8,365 bases of DNA from DASZJY01 sp036260255 (GTDB lineage Bacteria; Actinomycetota; Acidimicrobiia; Acidimicrobiales; AC-14), in NCBI GenBank assembly GCA_036260255.1, contig DATAAF010000073.1, positions 1-8,365 on the forward strand, in the 5' to 3' direction. The notes below the pieces were generated by a model that saw only the letters and a list, made by a program, of their open reading frames with translations, did no database searches and had not been told where the DNA came from. Position numbers and translations under genes: made by a program. Of this stretch, positions 1-6,553 are shown one piece after another (the stretch's first letter is position 1; each line of letters starts with the position of its first letter).

Positions 1-38
1 TTACGAGTGAGCTGCTCTGCCGACTGAGCTACCCGGGC
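1..38 (-). tRNA. tRNA-Thr (anticodon CGT), 5' half, truncated by window edge
   Basis: Read on the minus strand, the 5' half of a tRNA starts at 38 with acceptor strand GCCCGGG, then U8-A9. The D stem GCTC/GAGC encloses the loop AGTCGGCA. The 5' side of the anticodon stem (GCTCA) and loop CTCGTAA follow. The anticodon CGT (window 3-5) reads ACG, so this is tRNA-Thr. The variable loop, T arm and 3' acceptor strand lie to the left of the window. It sits directly at the end of holB, with bases 29-38 shared, so it is probably co-transcribed with that operon, although a promoter inside holB is also possible. Identity is firm despite truncation because the D arm and anticodon loop are complete. Confidence 0.9.
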
Positions 39-1108
39 GTGGAGGAGTCGAGTATCGCGCGCCCGGCGCGCAGGGGCGGCAGGCGGAGGAGCAGGTCCTG
101 GAGGAGCAGGGCCTCGGTGGGGTTTCGGACCATGGCCTCGGCCGCCGACTGGATGGCGGCAACGGCCTCGATGCAGGCCCGGGCATCGGCCGAACCGTCG
201 GCCAGGGCCTCACCGTAGACGCCGGCGAGGGTGGCCAGGCCGAACCGCAGCTCGTCGTGGCGCAGGCGGCGGAGCTCGCGCTTGTGGCGATCGGCCAGGA
301 CCTTGCGGCCCGCGCCCCGCTCGCCCGTGCGCTCGACCCGCTCCTCCAGCTCGGCCCGCTCGGCGGCGTGGCGGGCCTCGAGGGGGGCAACGCCGGCCGA
401 CCCCAGGAGCGCGGCCAGGTCGTCGGCGACCGCGGCGACGGTCGCGCCCGTAGCGTCCAGACGCCCCGGCACCGCCCGCCAGGCGGCCCGGCGGGCGGCG
501 AAGCCCGGGTCGTTGGCCAGCAGGCGGGCGCGGTCGAGACGGCCGGCGGCGACGGCGCCCACCTCGGCGGCTACCGCCCGGTCCACCCCGTCGGCGACCA
601 GGGCTGACGCCACCTGCGCGGCGCTGAGGGCGCCGAAGTCGACCCGGACGCACCTCGACGCGATGGTGACCAGCTCGGGGGTGACCTGCTCGGCCAGGAT
701 GACGAACACGGTGCTGGCCGGGGGCTCCTCGAGCACCTTGAGCAGGACGGGGGCCGCCTCGCGGACGAGGTGGAAGTCGGTGAGCACGAGGACCTTCCGC
801 GACCCCTCGTTGGGCGAGCGCATGGCCAGCCGCCGTACCTCGCGGGCCTGGTCCACGGTGATCGACGGGCCCGCCCGCTCGACCAGGACCAGGTCGGGAT
901 GGACCCAGGCCAGGGCCCGCCTGCACACGTCGCACTCCCCGCAGCCGCCCCGCGGGCAGAGGAGGGCGGCGGCCAGGGCGACGGCTGCCGTCCGCTTGCC
1001 GGACCCCGGCGGCCCGACCAGGAGGTAGGCATGCACGGGGGCGGCGACCGCGGCCCGCAGGTGGGCCACGGCCCGCTCCTGACCGACGATCTCGTCGAAC
1101 ACCGTCAC
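29..1108 (-). CDS. holB: DNA polymerase III delta' subunit (clamp loader)
   Basis: 359 residues. This AAA+ subunit of the replicative clamp-loader complex helps load the beta sliding clamp on primed DNA. Visible features are an N-terminal FDEIVGQ box, an intact Walker A GPPGSGKRT (residues 32-40), and four zinc-binding cysteines in CPRGGCGECDVC (C51, C56, C59, C62). LLKVLEEPP (about 122-130) and the SRC motif (about 151-153) typical of delta'/gamma/tau follow. The rest is the helical collar, with an unusually Arg/Glu-rich stretch in the second half. The GTG start at 1108 is chosen because it overlaps the tmk stop (GTGA) and has GGAGAAGG just upstream; the open frame continues further but only as tmk antiphase. 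The stop TAG lies inside the tRNA-Thr gene, so the last two codons (Pro-Gly) are tRNA acceptor sequence. Confidence 0.92.
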   Translation of the reverse strand: MTVFDEIVGQERAVAHLRAAVAAPVHAYLLVGPPGSGKRTAAVALAAALLCPRGGCGECDVCRRALAWVHPDLVLVERAGPSITVDQAREVRRLAMRSPNEGSRKVLVLTDFHLVREAAPVLLKVLEEPPASTVFVILAEQVTPELVTIASRCVRVDFGALSAAQVASALVADGVDRAVAAEVGAVAAGRLDRARLLANDPGFAARRAAWRAVPGRLDATGATVAAVADDLAALLGSAGVAPLEARHAAERAELEERVERTGERGAGRKVLADRHKRELRRLRHDELRFGLATLAGVYGEALADGSADARACIEAVAAIQSAAEAMVRNPTEALLLQDLLLRLPPLRAGRAILDSSTPG

Positions 1109-1689
1109 AGCACCTTCTCCACTCGGGCCTCGACGTCCTCGACGGATCCGCAGCCGTCGACCACGCGCCAGCGATCCGGGTCGCGAGCGGCGAGGGACCG
1201 GTAGCCCTCCGCCACCCGCCGGTGGAAGTCGTCGCCCGCGGCCTCCATGCGGTCGAGACCCCGCCTCATGCGGGTGGCGGCCACCCCGGGGGGCACGTCC
1301 AACAGGATCACCACGTCGGGCTGCAACCCACCCGTCGCCCATGCCGAGAGCCCGGCCAGGTCGTCCACGGCCAGTCCCCGGGCGTAGCCCTGGTACGCGA
1401 GCGTGGAGCCGGAGAAGCGGTCGCTGACGACGTCGCGCCCGGCGGCCAGCGCGGGACGGATGGTCTCGACCACGTGCTGGGCCCGGTCGGCGAGCATGAG
1501 GAGCGCTTCCGCTCTCGGATCGAGGACGAGGGCGGGGTCGAGGACGATGGCGCGGATGCGGGCGCCGACTTCGGTGCCGCCCGGCTCGTGGGTCAGCACC
1601 GCGCCCAGGCGAGCGGCCAGCAAGGCGGCCTGGGTCGACTTCCCGCTGCCCTCGCCGCCCTCGAAGGCGATGAAGCGCCCGCGGCTCAC
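1105..1689 (-). CDS. tmk: Thymidylate kinase (dTMP kinase)
   Basis: 194 residues, slightly short for the usual 200-215. It phosphorylates dTMP to dTDP with ATP, the step before dTTP in the cytosol. The P-loop GGEGSGKST is at residues 11-19 after the FIAFE strand. HEPGGTE (34-40) is the substrate-binding loop, and SDRFSGSTLAYQGYARGL (89-106) is the Tmk signature with the DRF triad at 90-92. DVVILLDVPP (125-134) is the core strand, and Arg-rich MRRGLDRME (141-149) forms the lid. The GTG start at 1689 gives a 4-nt overlap with the upstream MFS gene and puts the P-loop at the normal distance from the N-terminus. No Shine-Dalgarno is evident, so translation is likely coupled. The frame stays open upstream to 2955 but that is antiphase to the MFS gene and not real. 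Confidence 0.94.
   Translation of the reverse strand: MSRGRFIAFEGGEGSGKSTQAALLAARLGAVLTHEPGGTEVGARIRAIVLDPALVLDPRAEALLMLADRAQHVVETIRPALAAGRDVVSDRFSGSTLAYQGYARGLAVDDLAGLSAWATGGLQPDVVILLDVPPGVAATRMRRGLDRMEAAGDDFHRRVAEGYRSLAARDPDRWRVVDGCGSVEDVEARVEKVL
1113..1120 (-). promoter_or_regulatory. Ribosome binding site of holB
   Basis: GGAGAAGG on the minus strand lies within the last codons of tmk. Its GGAG core ends 8 nt before the GTG at 1108. This site decides the holB start and suggests re-initiation coupled to the end of tmk translation. Confidence 0.6.
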
Positions 1690-3083
1690 GTCCGGGAACG
1701 GGACGCCCGCAGGGCCAGCGCCCCGGCGGCGAGGATGATCGCGGCCCCGACCCAGAGGGTGATGCGCACGCCCGGGACGCTGAAGTCGGCCTCCCCCAGG
1801 CTGAGCTTCCCGTCGATAAGGGCGTTGGACACGTCGTCGAACAGGCGGGAGACGAGGGGCGCCAAGGAGAGCGAGATGAGCATGCAGAGCCGCGACAGCG
1901 TGTAGAGGGTGGCGAAGGTCCGCCCCCGCAGCTCGTCGTCGACGCCCTCCTGGAGGATGGTGAAGCCGAGGACGTAGACCGCGCCCGCGCAGACGCCCAT
2001 CACGGCGATGAAAGCCATGGTGAGGCCCAGGCTCCCCATGGAGACGGCGACGAGCATCGCGCCCCCGGCACCGAAGAGCGCCCACGGGAAGAGCCGCTCG
2101 TGGGACACCTTGTTCTGCAGCGTCGACAGGCCGACCACGCCGACGGCGAGGCCCATGCCCAGGGCGGTCAGCAACAGGCCGAAGCCGGCCGCCCCCGCGT
2201 TCAGCACCTGGTTGGCGTAGATCGGCCCGAGGGGGGCGACCATTCCGCCCCCGATCAGGCCCGTTCCCAAGCCCACCATGACCGAGCGCACGGTGGGCTG
2301 GGTGCCGATGAACTTCCAGCCCTCCTTGATCTCGGTGAAGGTGCGGGTGAGGTCGATCGGCGCCCGCTCCGCCGGCCGGTTCCGGGGCAGGGTGAGCGAC
2401 CAGATCAGGGCGGCCGACATCATGAACGTGGCCACGTCGAAGTAGATGGCCAGCGACTCCTGGTTGAGGCGCAGGAAGTCGAGGGGCCCGGCGTTGCGCC
2501 CGATGATCTCGGACACCTTGGTCAGCGACGCGAACAGGGCCGAGGCGATCGGGAAGGTGCCGTAGGCCGCGGCCAGCGAGAACGAGTTGGCCGAGGCCAG
2601 CTTGTCGGGCTTCACCAGGTTGGGGACCGAGGCCTCCTTGGCCGGCGACCACAGCAGGGTGAGCACCTCGAGGACGAGGGATGCCAGAAACAGGCCCCAG
2701 ACGGTGTCGACCCACGGCAGGGTGGCGAGGGTGAGGCCCCGCCCGACGTCGCAGGCGAACATGACCTTGCGGCGGTCCCACCGGTCGACGAGCACGCCGC
2801 CGACGGACGCCAGGAAGAACCCGGGGATCATGCGGGCGCTCATGACCAGGGCGATGGCCGCCTCGGGCGACCCCTGCCCGATCCGGGCCGTCAGGGTGAG
2901 GATGGCGAAGAGGCCGATCCAGTCCCCGAGCGAGGACACCACCTGGGCCAGCCACAGGCGGAAGAAGGACGTGGAGCCCAGCAGCCGTGGACCCGAGGGC
3001 TCCCTTGCCGCAACATCCCCGTCGACCTCGTCCAGCCTCTCCGTGGCGTCTCCGTCGAAGGGGTCGGAGAGACGCTCGGCCAC
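1686..3083 (-). CDS. MFS-type membrane transporter, fused to dTMP kinase in some relatives
   Basis: 465 residues. A polar, acidic N-terminus of about 35 residues (Asp/Glu-rich) precedes a 12-helix-type major facilitator. TM1 begins near FFRLWLAQVV (40-49). The cytoplasmic motif A between TM2 and TM3 is GGVLVDRWDRRKVM (95-108). A second-half equivalent appears as DDELRGRTFATLY. The sequence style (SPAKEASVPNLVKPDKLASANS) resembles the EntS/MFS_3 group of drug or siderophore exporters, but no substrate can be read off. Established context: in Streptomyces and other actinobacteria, a dTMP kinase with an N-terminal MFS membrane domain is known. Here the two domains are separate genes overlapping by GTGA, which suggests a common job, perhaps nucleoside or nucleotide-linked transport (inference). 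The start is GTG, preceded directly by GAGGAC; topA ends 24 nt upstream. Confidence 0.85.
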   Translation of the reverse strand: MAERLSDPFDGDATERLDEVDGDVAAREPSGPRLLGSTSFFRLWLAQVVSSLGDWIGLFAILTLTARIGQGSPEAAIALVMSARMIPGFFLASVGGVLVDRWDRRKVMFACDVGRGLTLATLPWVDTVWGLFLASLVLEVLTLLWSPAKEASVPNLVKPDKLASANSFSLAAAYGTFPIASALFASLTKVSEIIGRNAGPLDFLRLNQESLAIYFDVATFMMSAALIWSLTLPRNRPAERAPIDLTRTFTEIKEGWKFIGTQPTVRSVMVGLGTGLIGGGMVAPLGPIYANQVLNAGAAGFGLLLTALGMGLAVGVVGLSTLQNKVSHERLFPWALFGAGGAMLVAVSMGSLGLTMAFIAVMGVCAGAVYVLGFTILQEGVDDELRGRTFATLYTLSRLCMLISLSLAPLVSRLFDDVSNALIDGKLSLGEADFSVPGVRITLWVGAAIILAAGALALRASRSRT

Positions 3084-3107
3084 GTCCTCAGCGTACGGGA
3101 GCGGCGG

Positions 3108-5813
3108 CTATTTCTTCCGCTTTGCCGGCGCCTTCCTCGCCCGCTTGGCCGGGACCGGGCCCTTGTCGCGCTTGTCCTGGAGGAGCTGGGCCGCGCGCTC
3201 GGGGGTGAGCGACTCCACATCGTCCCCGCTGCGGAGGGACGCGTTGGTCTCCCCGTCGGTGACGTAGGGGCCGAAGCGTCCTTCCTTGACCACCATCGGC
3301 TTCCCGCTCACCGGGTCCTCGCCCAGCTCCTTGAGCGGTGGCGCGGCCGCCCCCCGGCCCCGCCGGGTCTTGGGCTGGGCCAGGATGGCCAGCGCCTCTT
3401 CGAGGGTCAGGGTGAACAGCTGCTCCTCGTCCTCGAGGCTGCGGCTGTCGGTGCCCTTCTTGACGTACGGCCCGTAGCGGCCGTTCTGGACGGTCACCTC
3501 CCCCCCGTCGGCGGGATCCTTGCCCAGGCTGCGGGGCAGGGTCAGGAGGCGCAGGGCATCCTCGAGGGTGACTCCTTCGAGGTTCATGTTCTTCAGCAGC
3601 GACGCCGTGTGCGGCTTCTTCCTGGAAGAGGAGTCGGCCTCGCCCAGCTGGACGTACGGGCCGAAGCGCCCGGCCTTGGCGATCACGGGCAGGCCGGTGG
3701 CCGGGTCTTCGCCCAGCACCCGGTCACCGCTGGGGGCGGCCAGCAGCTCGACGGCCTTGTCGACGGTGAGCTCGTCGGGAGCGATCCCTTCGGGGACGGC
3801 GGCCGTCTCCCCGTCACGGGACAGGTACGGCCCGTAGCGGCCGACCCGGACGACGATCTCCTTGCCGTCGGGGTCGGTGCCGATGGGGATGGAGTTGATC
3901 GTGCGCGGGTCGATCTGCTCCAGCCGCTCCTTGACGATGTCGCGAAGCCCCGGCTGGCCGTTAGGTCGGGAAGAAGAACCGCCTTTGTTCTCTTGCTCAT
4001 TGGCGTCACCCGAGCGTTGGTCATCAGGAGAACGAAGGCGGTTCTTCTCCCCCGACCCGAAGTAAAACCGGGAGAGCCAGGGTTGGGCCTCCTCCGATCC
4101 GGTGGCGATGCTGTCGAGGTCGTCCTCCATGCGGGCGGTGAAGGCGTAGTCGACCAGATCCGAGAAGTGGCTCTCGAGCAGCCCGACCACGGCGAAGGCG
4201 GTGAACGACGGCACCAGCGCCGACCCCTTCTTCCACACATAGCCCCGGTCCTGGATGGTGGCGATGATCGACGCGTACGTCGACGGCCGGCCCACACCCA
4301 TGTCCTCCAGGGCCTTGACCAGCGACGCCTCGGTGAAGCGGGCGGGCGGCTGGGTGGTGTGGTCCTTCGGCTCGAGCGACTCGGCGGTGACGGTGTCACC
4401 TACGGCGAGCGCCGGCAGGCGGACCTCGCGGTCCTCCAGCTCGGCGTCGGGGTCGTCGGACCCCTCCACGTAGGCCCGCAGGAAGCCGGGGAACTCGATG
4501 ACCTTGCCGCCGGCCGAGAACGTCACCTGCTCACCGGACGAGGATGTGCCGGCGATGCGCACGTGCACGCTCTTGCCCCGCACGTCGGCCATCTGGGAGG
4601 CGACGGTGCGCTTCCAGATGAGCTCGTAGAGGGCGGCCTCGTCGGGCGCCACCTCGCGGGCCACCTGCTCGGGCGTGCGGAAGCTGTCGCCCGCAGGACG
4701 GATCGCCTCGTGCGCCTCCTGGGCGTTCTTCACCTTCTTGGCGTACTGCCGGGGCTTGTCGGGCACGGAGTCGGGGCCGTAGAGCTGGGCGGCCTGGGTG
4801 CGGGCGGCGCGCAGCGCCGTCTCCGACAGGGCCGTGCTGTCGGTGCGCATGTAGGTGATGTAACCGTTCTCGTAGAGGCGCTGGGCGACGCTCATGGCCC
4901 GCTGGGCGGTGAACCGGAGCTTGCGCCCCGCCTCCTGCTGGAGCGTCGAGGTCATGAACGGGGCGTAGGGGGTGCGCTTGTACGGCTTCTCGTCCACCGA
5001 GGCCACGGTGAACGTGGCGTTCTCCAGGCGGGCGACGAGGGCGCGCGCGCCCTCACTGTCGAGGACGACCACGTCGGACGACGTGCGCCGGCCGGTCTCG
5101 TCGAAGTCCCGGCCGGTGGCCAGGCGGGCTCCGTCGATGGCGACCAGGGTGGCGGCGAACGGGGCGCTCTCTCTCGAGAAACTGCCGTCGATGTCGGAGT
5201 AGGACGCGCTGCGGAACCGCATGCGGGCCCGCTCGCGCTCGACGAGGATGCGGGTGGCCACGCTCTGCACCCGGCCGGCCGACAGGCGGGGAAGCACCTT
5301 GCGCCACAGGACGGGCGAGACCTCGTAGCCGTAGAGGCGGTCGAGGATGCGCCGAGCCTCCTGGGCGTCGACCAGGCGGCGGTCGAGCTCCCGCCAGTTC
5401 TCCACCGCCTCGCGGATGGCGCCTGGCGTGATCTCGTGGAAGACCATGCGGCGCACGGGCATCGCCGCCGGCGGCGAGAGCACCTCCATGAGGTGCCAGG
5501 CGATCGACTCGCCCTCGCGGTCCTCGTCGGTGGCCAGGTAGAGCTCGGTGGCGTCCTTGAGCAGGGCCTTGAGCTTGCTGACCACCTGCTTCTTCTCGCT
5601 GTTGACCACGTAGAGGGGCTTGAAGCCGCCCTCGACGTCGACACCGAGGCGGGCCCACGCCTCGCCCTTGTAGGCGGCAGGGATCTCCTTGGCGTCCCGC
5701 GGGAGGTCGCGGATGTGGCCGACCGAGGACTCGACGACGAAGTCGCGGCCCAGGAAACGGGCGATCGTCCGGGCCTTGGCCGGCGATTCGACGATGACGA
5801 GGGGCTTGGGCAT
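3108..5813 (-). CDS. topA: DNA topoisomerase I (type IA)
   Basis: 901 residues. It relaxes negative supercoils by transient single-strand cleavage through a 5'-phosphotyrosine link. The Toprim domain has E9 (VIVESPAKA) and the D96-E-D98-R-E100 acidic triad. The active-site region YITYMRTDST places catalytic Tyr at 321 with Arg323. Conserved GVGRPSTYASII (506-517) and the WLSRFYFG core end follow. The C-terminus has four Toprim_C repeats (VGRYGPY, AGRFGPY, NGRYGPY, EGRFGPY), no zinc fingers, and a basic tail KRARKAPAKRKK, the actinobacterial form. ATG 5813 is chosen because the family start is MxKPLVIVESPAKA; an in-frame ATG at 5858 would add 15 unrelated residues. No clear Shine-Dalgarno is seen. 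Residues 586-617 are encoded by a 94-bp palindromic insert in a linker, described separately. It heads the operon with the MFS gene, tmk and holB. Confidence 0.97.
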   Translation of the reverse strand: MPKPLVIVESPAKARTIARFLGRDFVVESSVGHIRDLPRDAKEIPAAYKGEAWARLGVDVEGGFKPLYVVNSEKKQVVSKLKALLKDATELYLATDEDREGESIAWHLMEVLSPPAAMPVRRMVFHEITPGAIREAVENWRELDRRLVDAQEARRILDRLYGYEVSPVLWRKVLPRLSAGRVQSVATRILVERERARMRFRSASYSDIDGSFSRESAPFAATLVAIDGARLATGRDFDETGRRTSSDVVVLDSEGARALVARLENATFTVASVDEKPYKRTPYAPFMTSTLQQEAGRKLRFTAQRAMSVAQRLYENGYITYMRTDSTALSETALRAARTQAAQLYGPDSVPDKPRQYAKKVKNAQEAHEAIRPAGDSFRTPEQVAREVAPDEAALYELIWKRTVASQMADVRGKSVHVRIAGTSSSGEQVTFSAGGKVIEFPGFLRAYVEGSDDPDAELEDREVRLPALAVGDTVTAESLEPKDHTTQPPARFTEASLVKALEDMGVGRPSTYASIIATIQDRGYVWKKGSALVPSFTAFAVVGLLESHFSDLVDYAFTARMEDDLDSIATGSEEAQPWLSRFYFGSGEKNRLRSPDDQRSGDANEQENKGGSSSRPNGQPGLRDIVKERLEQIDPRTINSIPIGTDPDGKEIVVRVGRYGPYLSRDGETAAVPEGIAPDELTVDKAVELLAAPSGDRVLGEDPATGLPVIAKAGRFGPYVQLGEADSSSRKKPHTASLLKNMNLEGVTLEDALRLLTLPRSLGKDPADGGEVTVQNGRYGPYVKKGTDSRSLEDEEQLFTLTLEEALAILAQPKTRRGRGAAAPPLKELGEDPVSGKPMVVKEGRFGPYVTDGETNASLRSGDDVESLTPERAAQLLQDKRDKGPVPAKRARKAPAKRKK
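3964..4057. repeat. 94-bp inverted-repeat (palindromic) element inside topA
   Basis: The left arm 3964-3992 (29 nt) and right arm 4028-4057 (30 nt) are reverse complements except for one substitution and a short mismatch/indel next to the GGTCGGG end. Both share the uninterrupted core AGAAGAACCGCCTT. A 35-nt spacer (3993-4027) separates them. The segment is visibly richer in A/T than the surrounding topA. It keeps the topA frame, encoding residues 586-617 (Ser/Gly/Asn/Asp/Arg/Lys-rich) between RFYFG and GLRDIV. Reading all six frames, only one minus frame carries stops within the element. The structure fits a small non-autonomous mobile palindrome (REP/MITE-like) or a tolerated coding palindrome; mobility is inferred, and I see no transposase or clear target duplication. 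Confidence 0.75.
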
Positions 5814-5826
5814 GGAGCTACGACAA

Positions 5827-5852
5827 TTGACAGGCCACAGAGGCCGTGTCAA
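5827..5852. promoter_or_regulatory. 26-bp dyad with TTGACA on both strands; candidate bidirectional topA/dedA promoter
   Basis: The plus strand reads TTGACA-GGCC-ACAGA-GGCC-G-TGTCAA, an imperfect inverted repeat with one extra base. Each outer arm is a perfect -35 box, one per strand. For topA, TTGACA (5852 to 5847) with a 16-nt spacer points to TCAATT (5830 to 5825), leaving a leader of only about 5 nt. For dedA, TTGACA (5827-5832) with a 16-nt spacer gives TCAACT (5849-5854). Both -10 candidates match the consensus at only 3 of 6 positions, so promoter function is tentative. The dyad could equally be a repressor operator or an RNA hairpin. The whole divergent gap is 5814-5886. Confidence 0.45.
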
Positions 5853-5867
5853 CTGCATGCCCGGGCC

Positions 5868-5873
5868 GAAGGA
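5868..5873 (+). promoter_or_regulatory. Possible ribosome binding site of dedA
   Basis: GAAGGA on the plus strand precedes GTG 5887 by 13 nt and ATG 5890 by 16 nt. That is longer than usual, so it weakly favours the GTG start. Confidence 0.35.
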
Positions 5874-5886
5874 CGTCTAGCGTGCG

Positions 5887-6498
5887 GTGATGCACCCCGA
5901 GACCCTCATCGAGACGTTCGGCACGCTCGGCATCTTCGCCATCGTCTTCGCCGAGTCCGGGCTCCTGTTCGGCTTCTTCCTGCCGGGCGACTCGCTGCTG
6001 TTCACCGCCGGTCTGCTGTCGTCGCGGGGGTTCTCCAACATCTTCCTCCTCATGGGCGGCTGCGCCGTCGCCGCCGTCGCCGGCGACCAGGTGGGGTACC
6101 TCATCGGCCGCCGGGCGGGACCGGCGCTGTTCCGCCGTCCGGACTCACGGTTCTTCCACCAGAAGAACGTCCAGCGGGCGCGTGACTACTTCGAGAAGCA
6201 CGGGCCGAAGACCATCATCCTGGCCCGCTTCGTGCCCGTGGTGCGGACGTTCGCGCCGGTGGTGGCCGGCGTGGGCGAGATGGACTACCGGCGGTTCGTG
6301 ACCTTCAACGTCGTCGGAGGGGTGGTGTGGGGCGCCGGCGTCACGCTCCTCGGCTACCTGCTCGGCAACACCATCCACGACATCGACCGGTGGCTCCTGC
6401 CCATCATCGGGCTCATCATCGCGGTGTCGTTCGTGCCCGTGTTCCATGAGGTCTGGAAGGCCCGCCAGGCGAGCCGCGCCACTGCCGACCGGGGGTAG
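5887..6498 (+). CDS. DedA family (VTT domain) integral membrane protein
   Basis: 203 residues from GTG 5887 (202 from the adjacent ATG 5890), the usual DedA length. DedA proteins are polytopic inner-membrane proteins linked to membrane homeostasis, proton-dependent transport and lipid (undecaprenyl-phosphate or phospholipid) translocation; the substrate of this one is unknown. The sequence shows the re-entrant loop FAESGLLFGFFLPGDSLLF with acidic residues E23 and D35. It also shows the second signature ARFVPVVRTFAPVVAGVG with R114 and R120. Their spacings (12 and 6) match the essential E/D and R/R pairs reported in E. coli YqjA/YghB. Hydrophobic segments lie at about 51-74, 137-160 and 169-187. 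It is transcribed divergently from topA, and the zincin-like gene follows on the same strand after about 55 nt. Confidence 0.92.
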   Translation: MMHPETLIETFGTLGIFAIVFAESGLLFGFFLPGDSLLFTAGLLSSRGFSNIFLLMGGCAVAAVAGDQVGYLIGRRAGPALFRRPDSRFFHQKNVQRARDYFEKHGPKTIILARFVPVVRTFAPVVAGVGEMDYRRFVTFNVVGGVVWGAGVTLLGYLLGNTIHDIDRWLLPIIGLIIAVSFVPVFHEVWKARQASRATADRG

Positions 6499-6553
6499 CC
6501 CGCTCCCGGCAGGTCCCGTTACAGATTCTCGGGGGACGCGCCGACAGGTGCGT

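Noticed and set aside
1690..2955. Upstream extension of tmk making a 616-residue protein
   Set aside because: The extension is an alternate frame of the MFS gene with no membrane helices. The Tmk P-loop is correctly placed from GTG 1689, and the GTGA overlap argues against a broken fusion.
3250..3850. Four similar DNA blocks (CGTA...GGGCCGAAGCG / GGCCCGTAGCGGCC) that look like DNA repeats
   Set aside because: They encode the GR[YF]GPY motifs of the TopA C-terminal repeats, so they are protein repeats rather than a DNA repeat family.
5037..5054. Perfect 18-bp palindrome GAGGGCGCGCGCGCCCTC in topA
   Set aside because: It is explained by GC-rich codons for Glu-Gly-Ala-Arg-Ala-Leu in ordinary TopA sequence, with no spacing or context suggesting a site.
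2100..6185. A 1361-codon open frame on the plus strand opposite topA and the MFS gene
   Set aside because: It is exactly antiphase to two well-recognised genes, has Gly/Arg/His/Asp-heavy composition typical of reverse-strand high-GC frames, and shows no domain. It even runs into dedA in the wrong frame.
6499..6547. Possible promoter or hairpin (CCCG...CGGG around TTACAGATTCT) between dedA and the zincin-like gene
   Set aside because: The stem is only 4 bp with an 11-nt loop, and no paired -35/-10 elements could be recognised.
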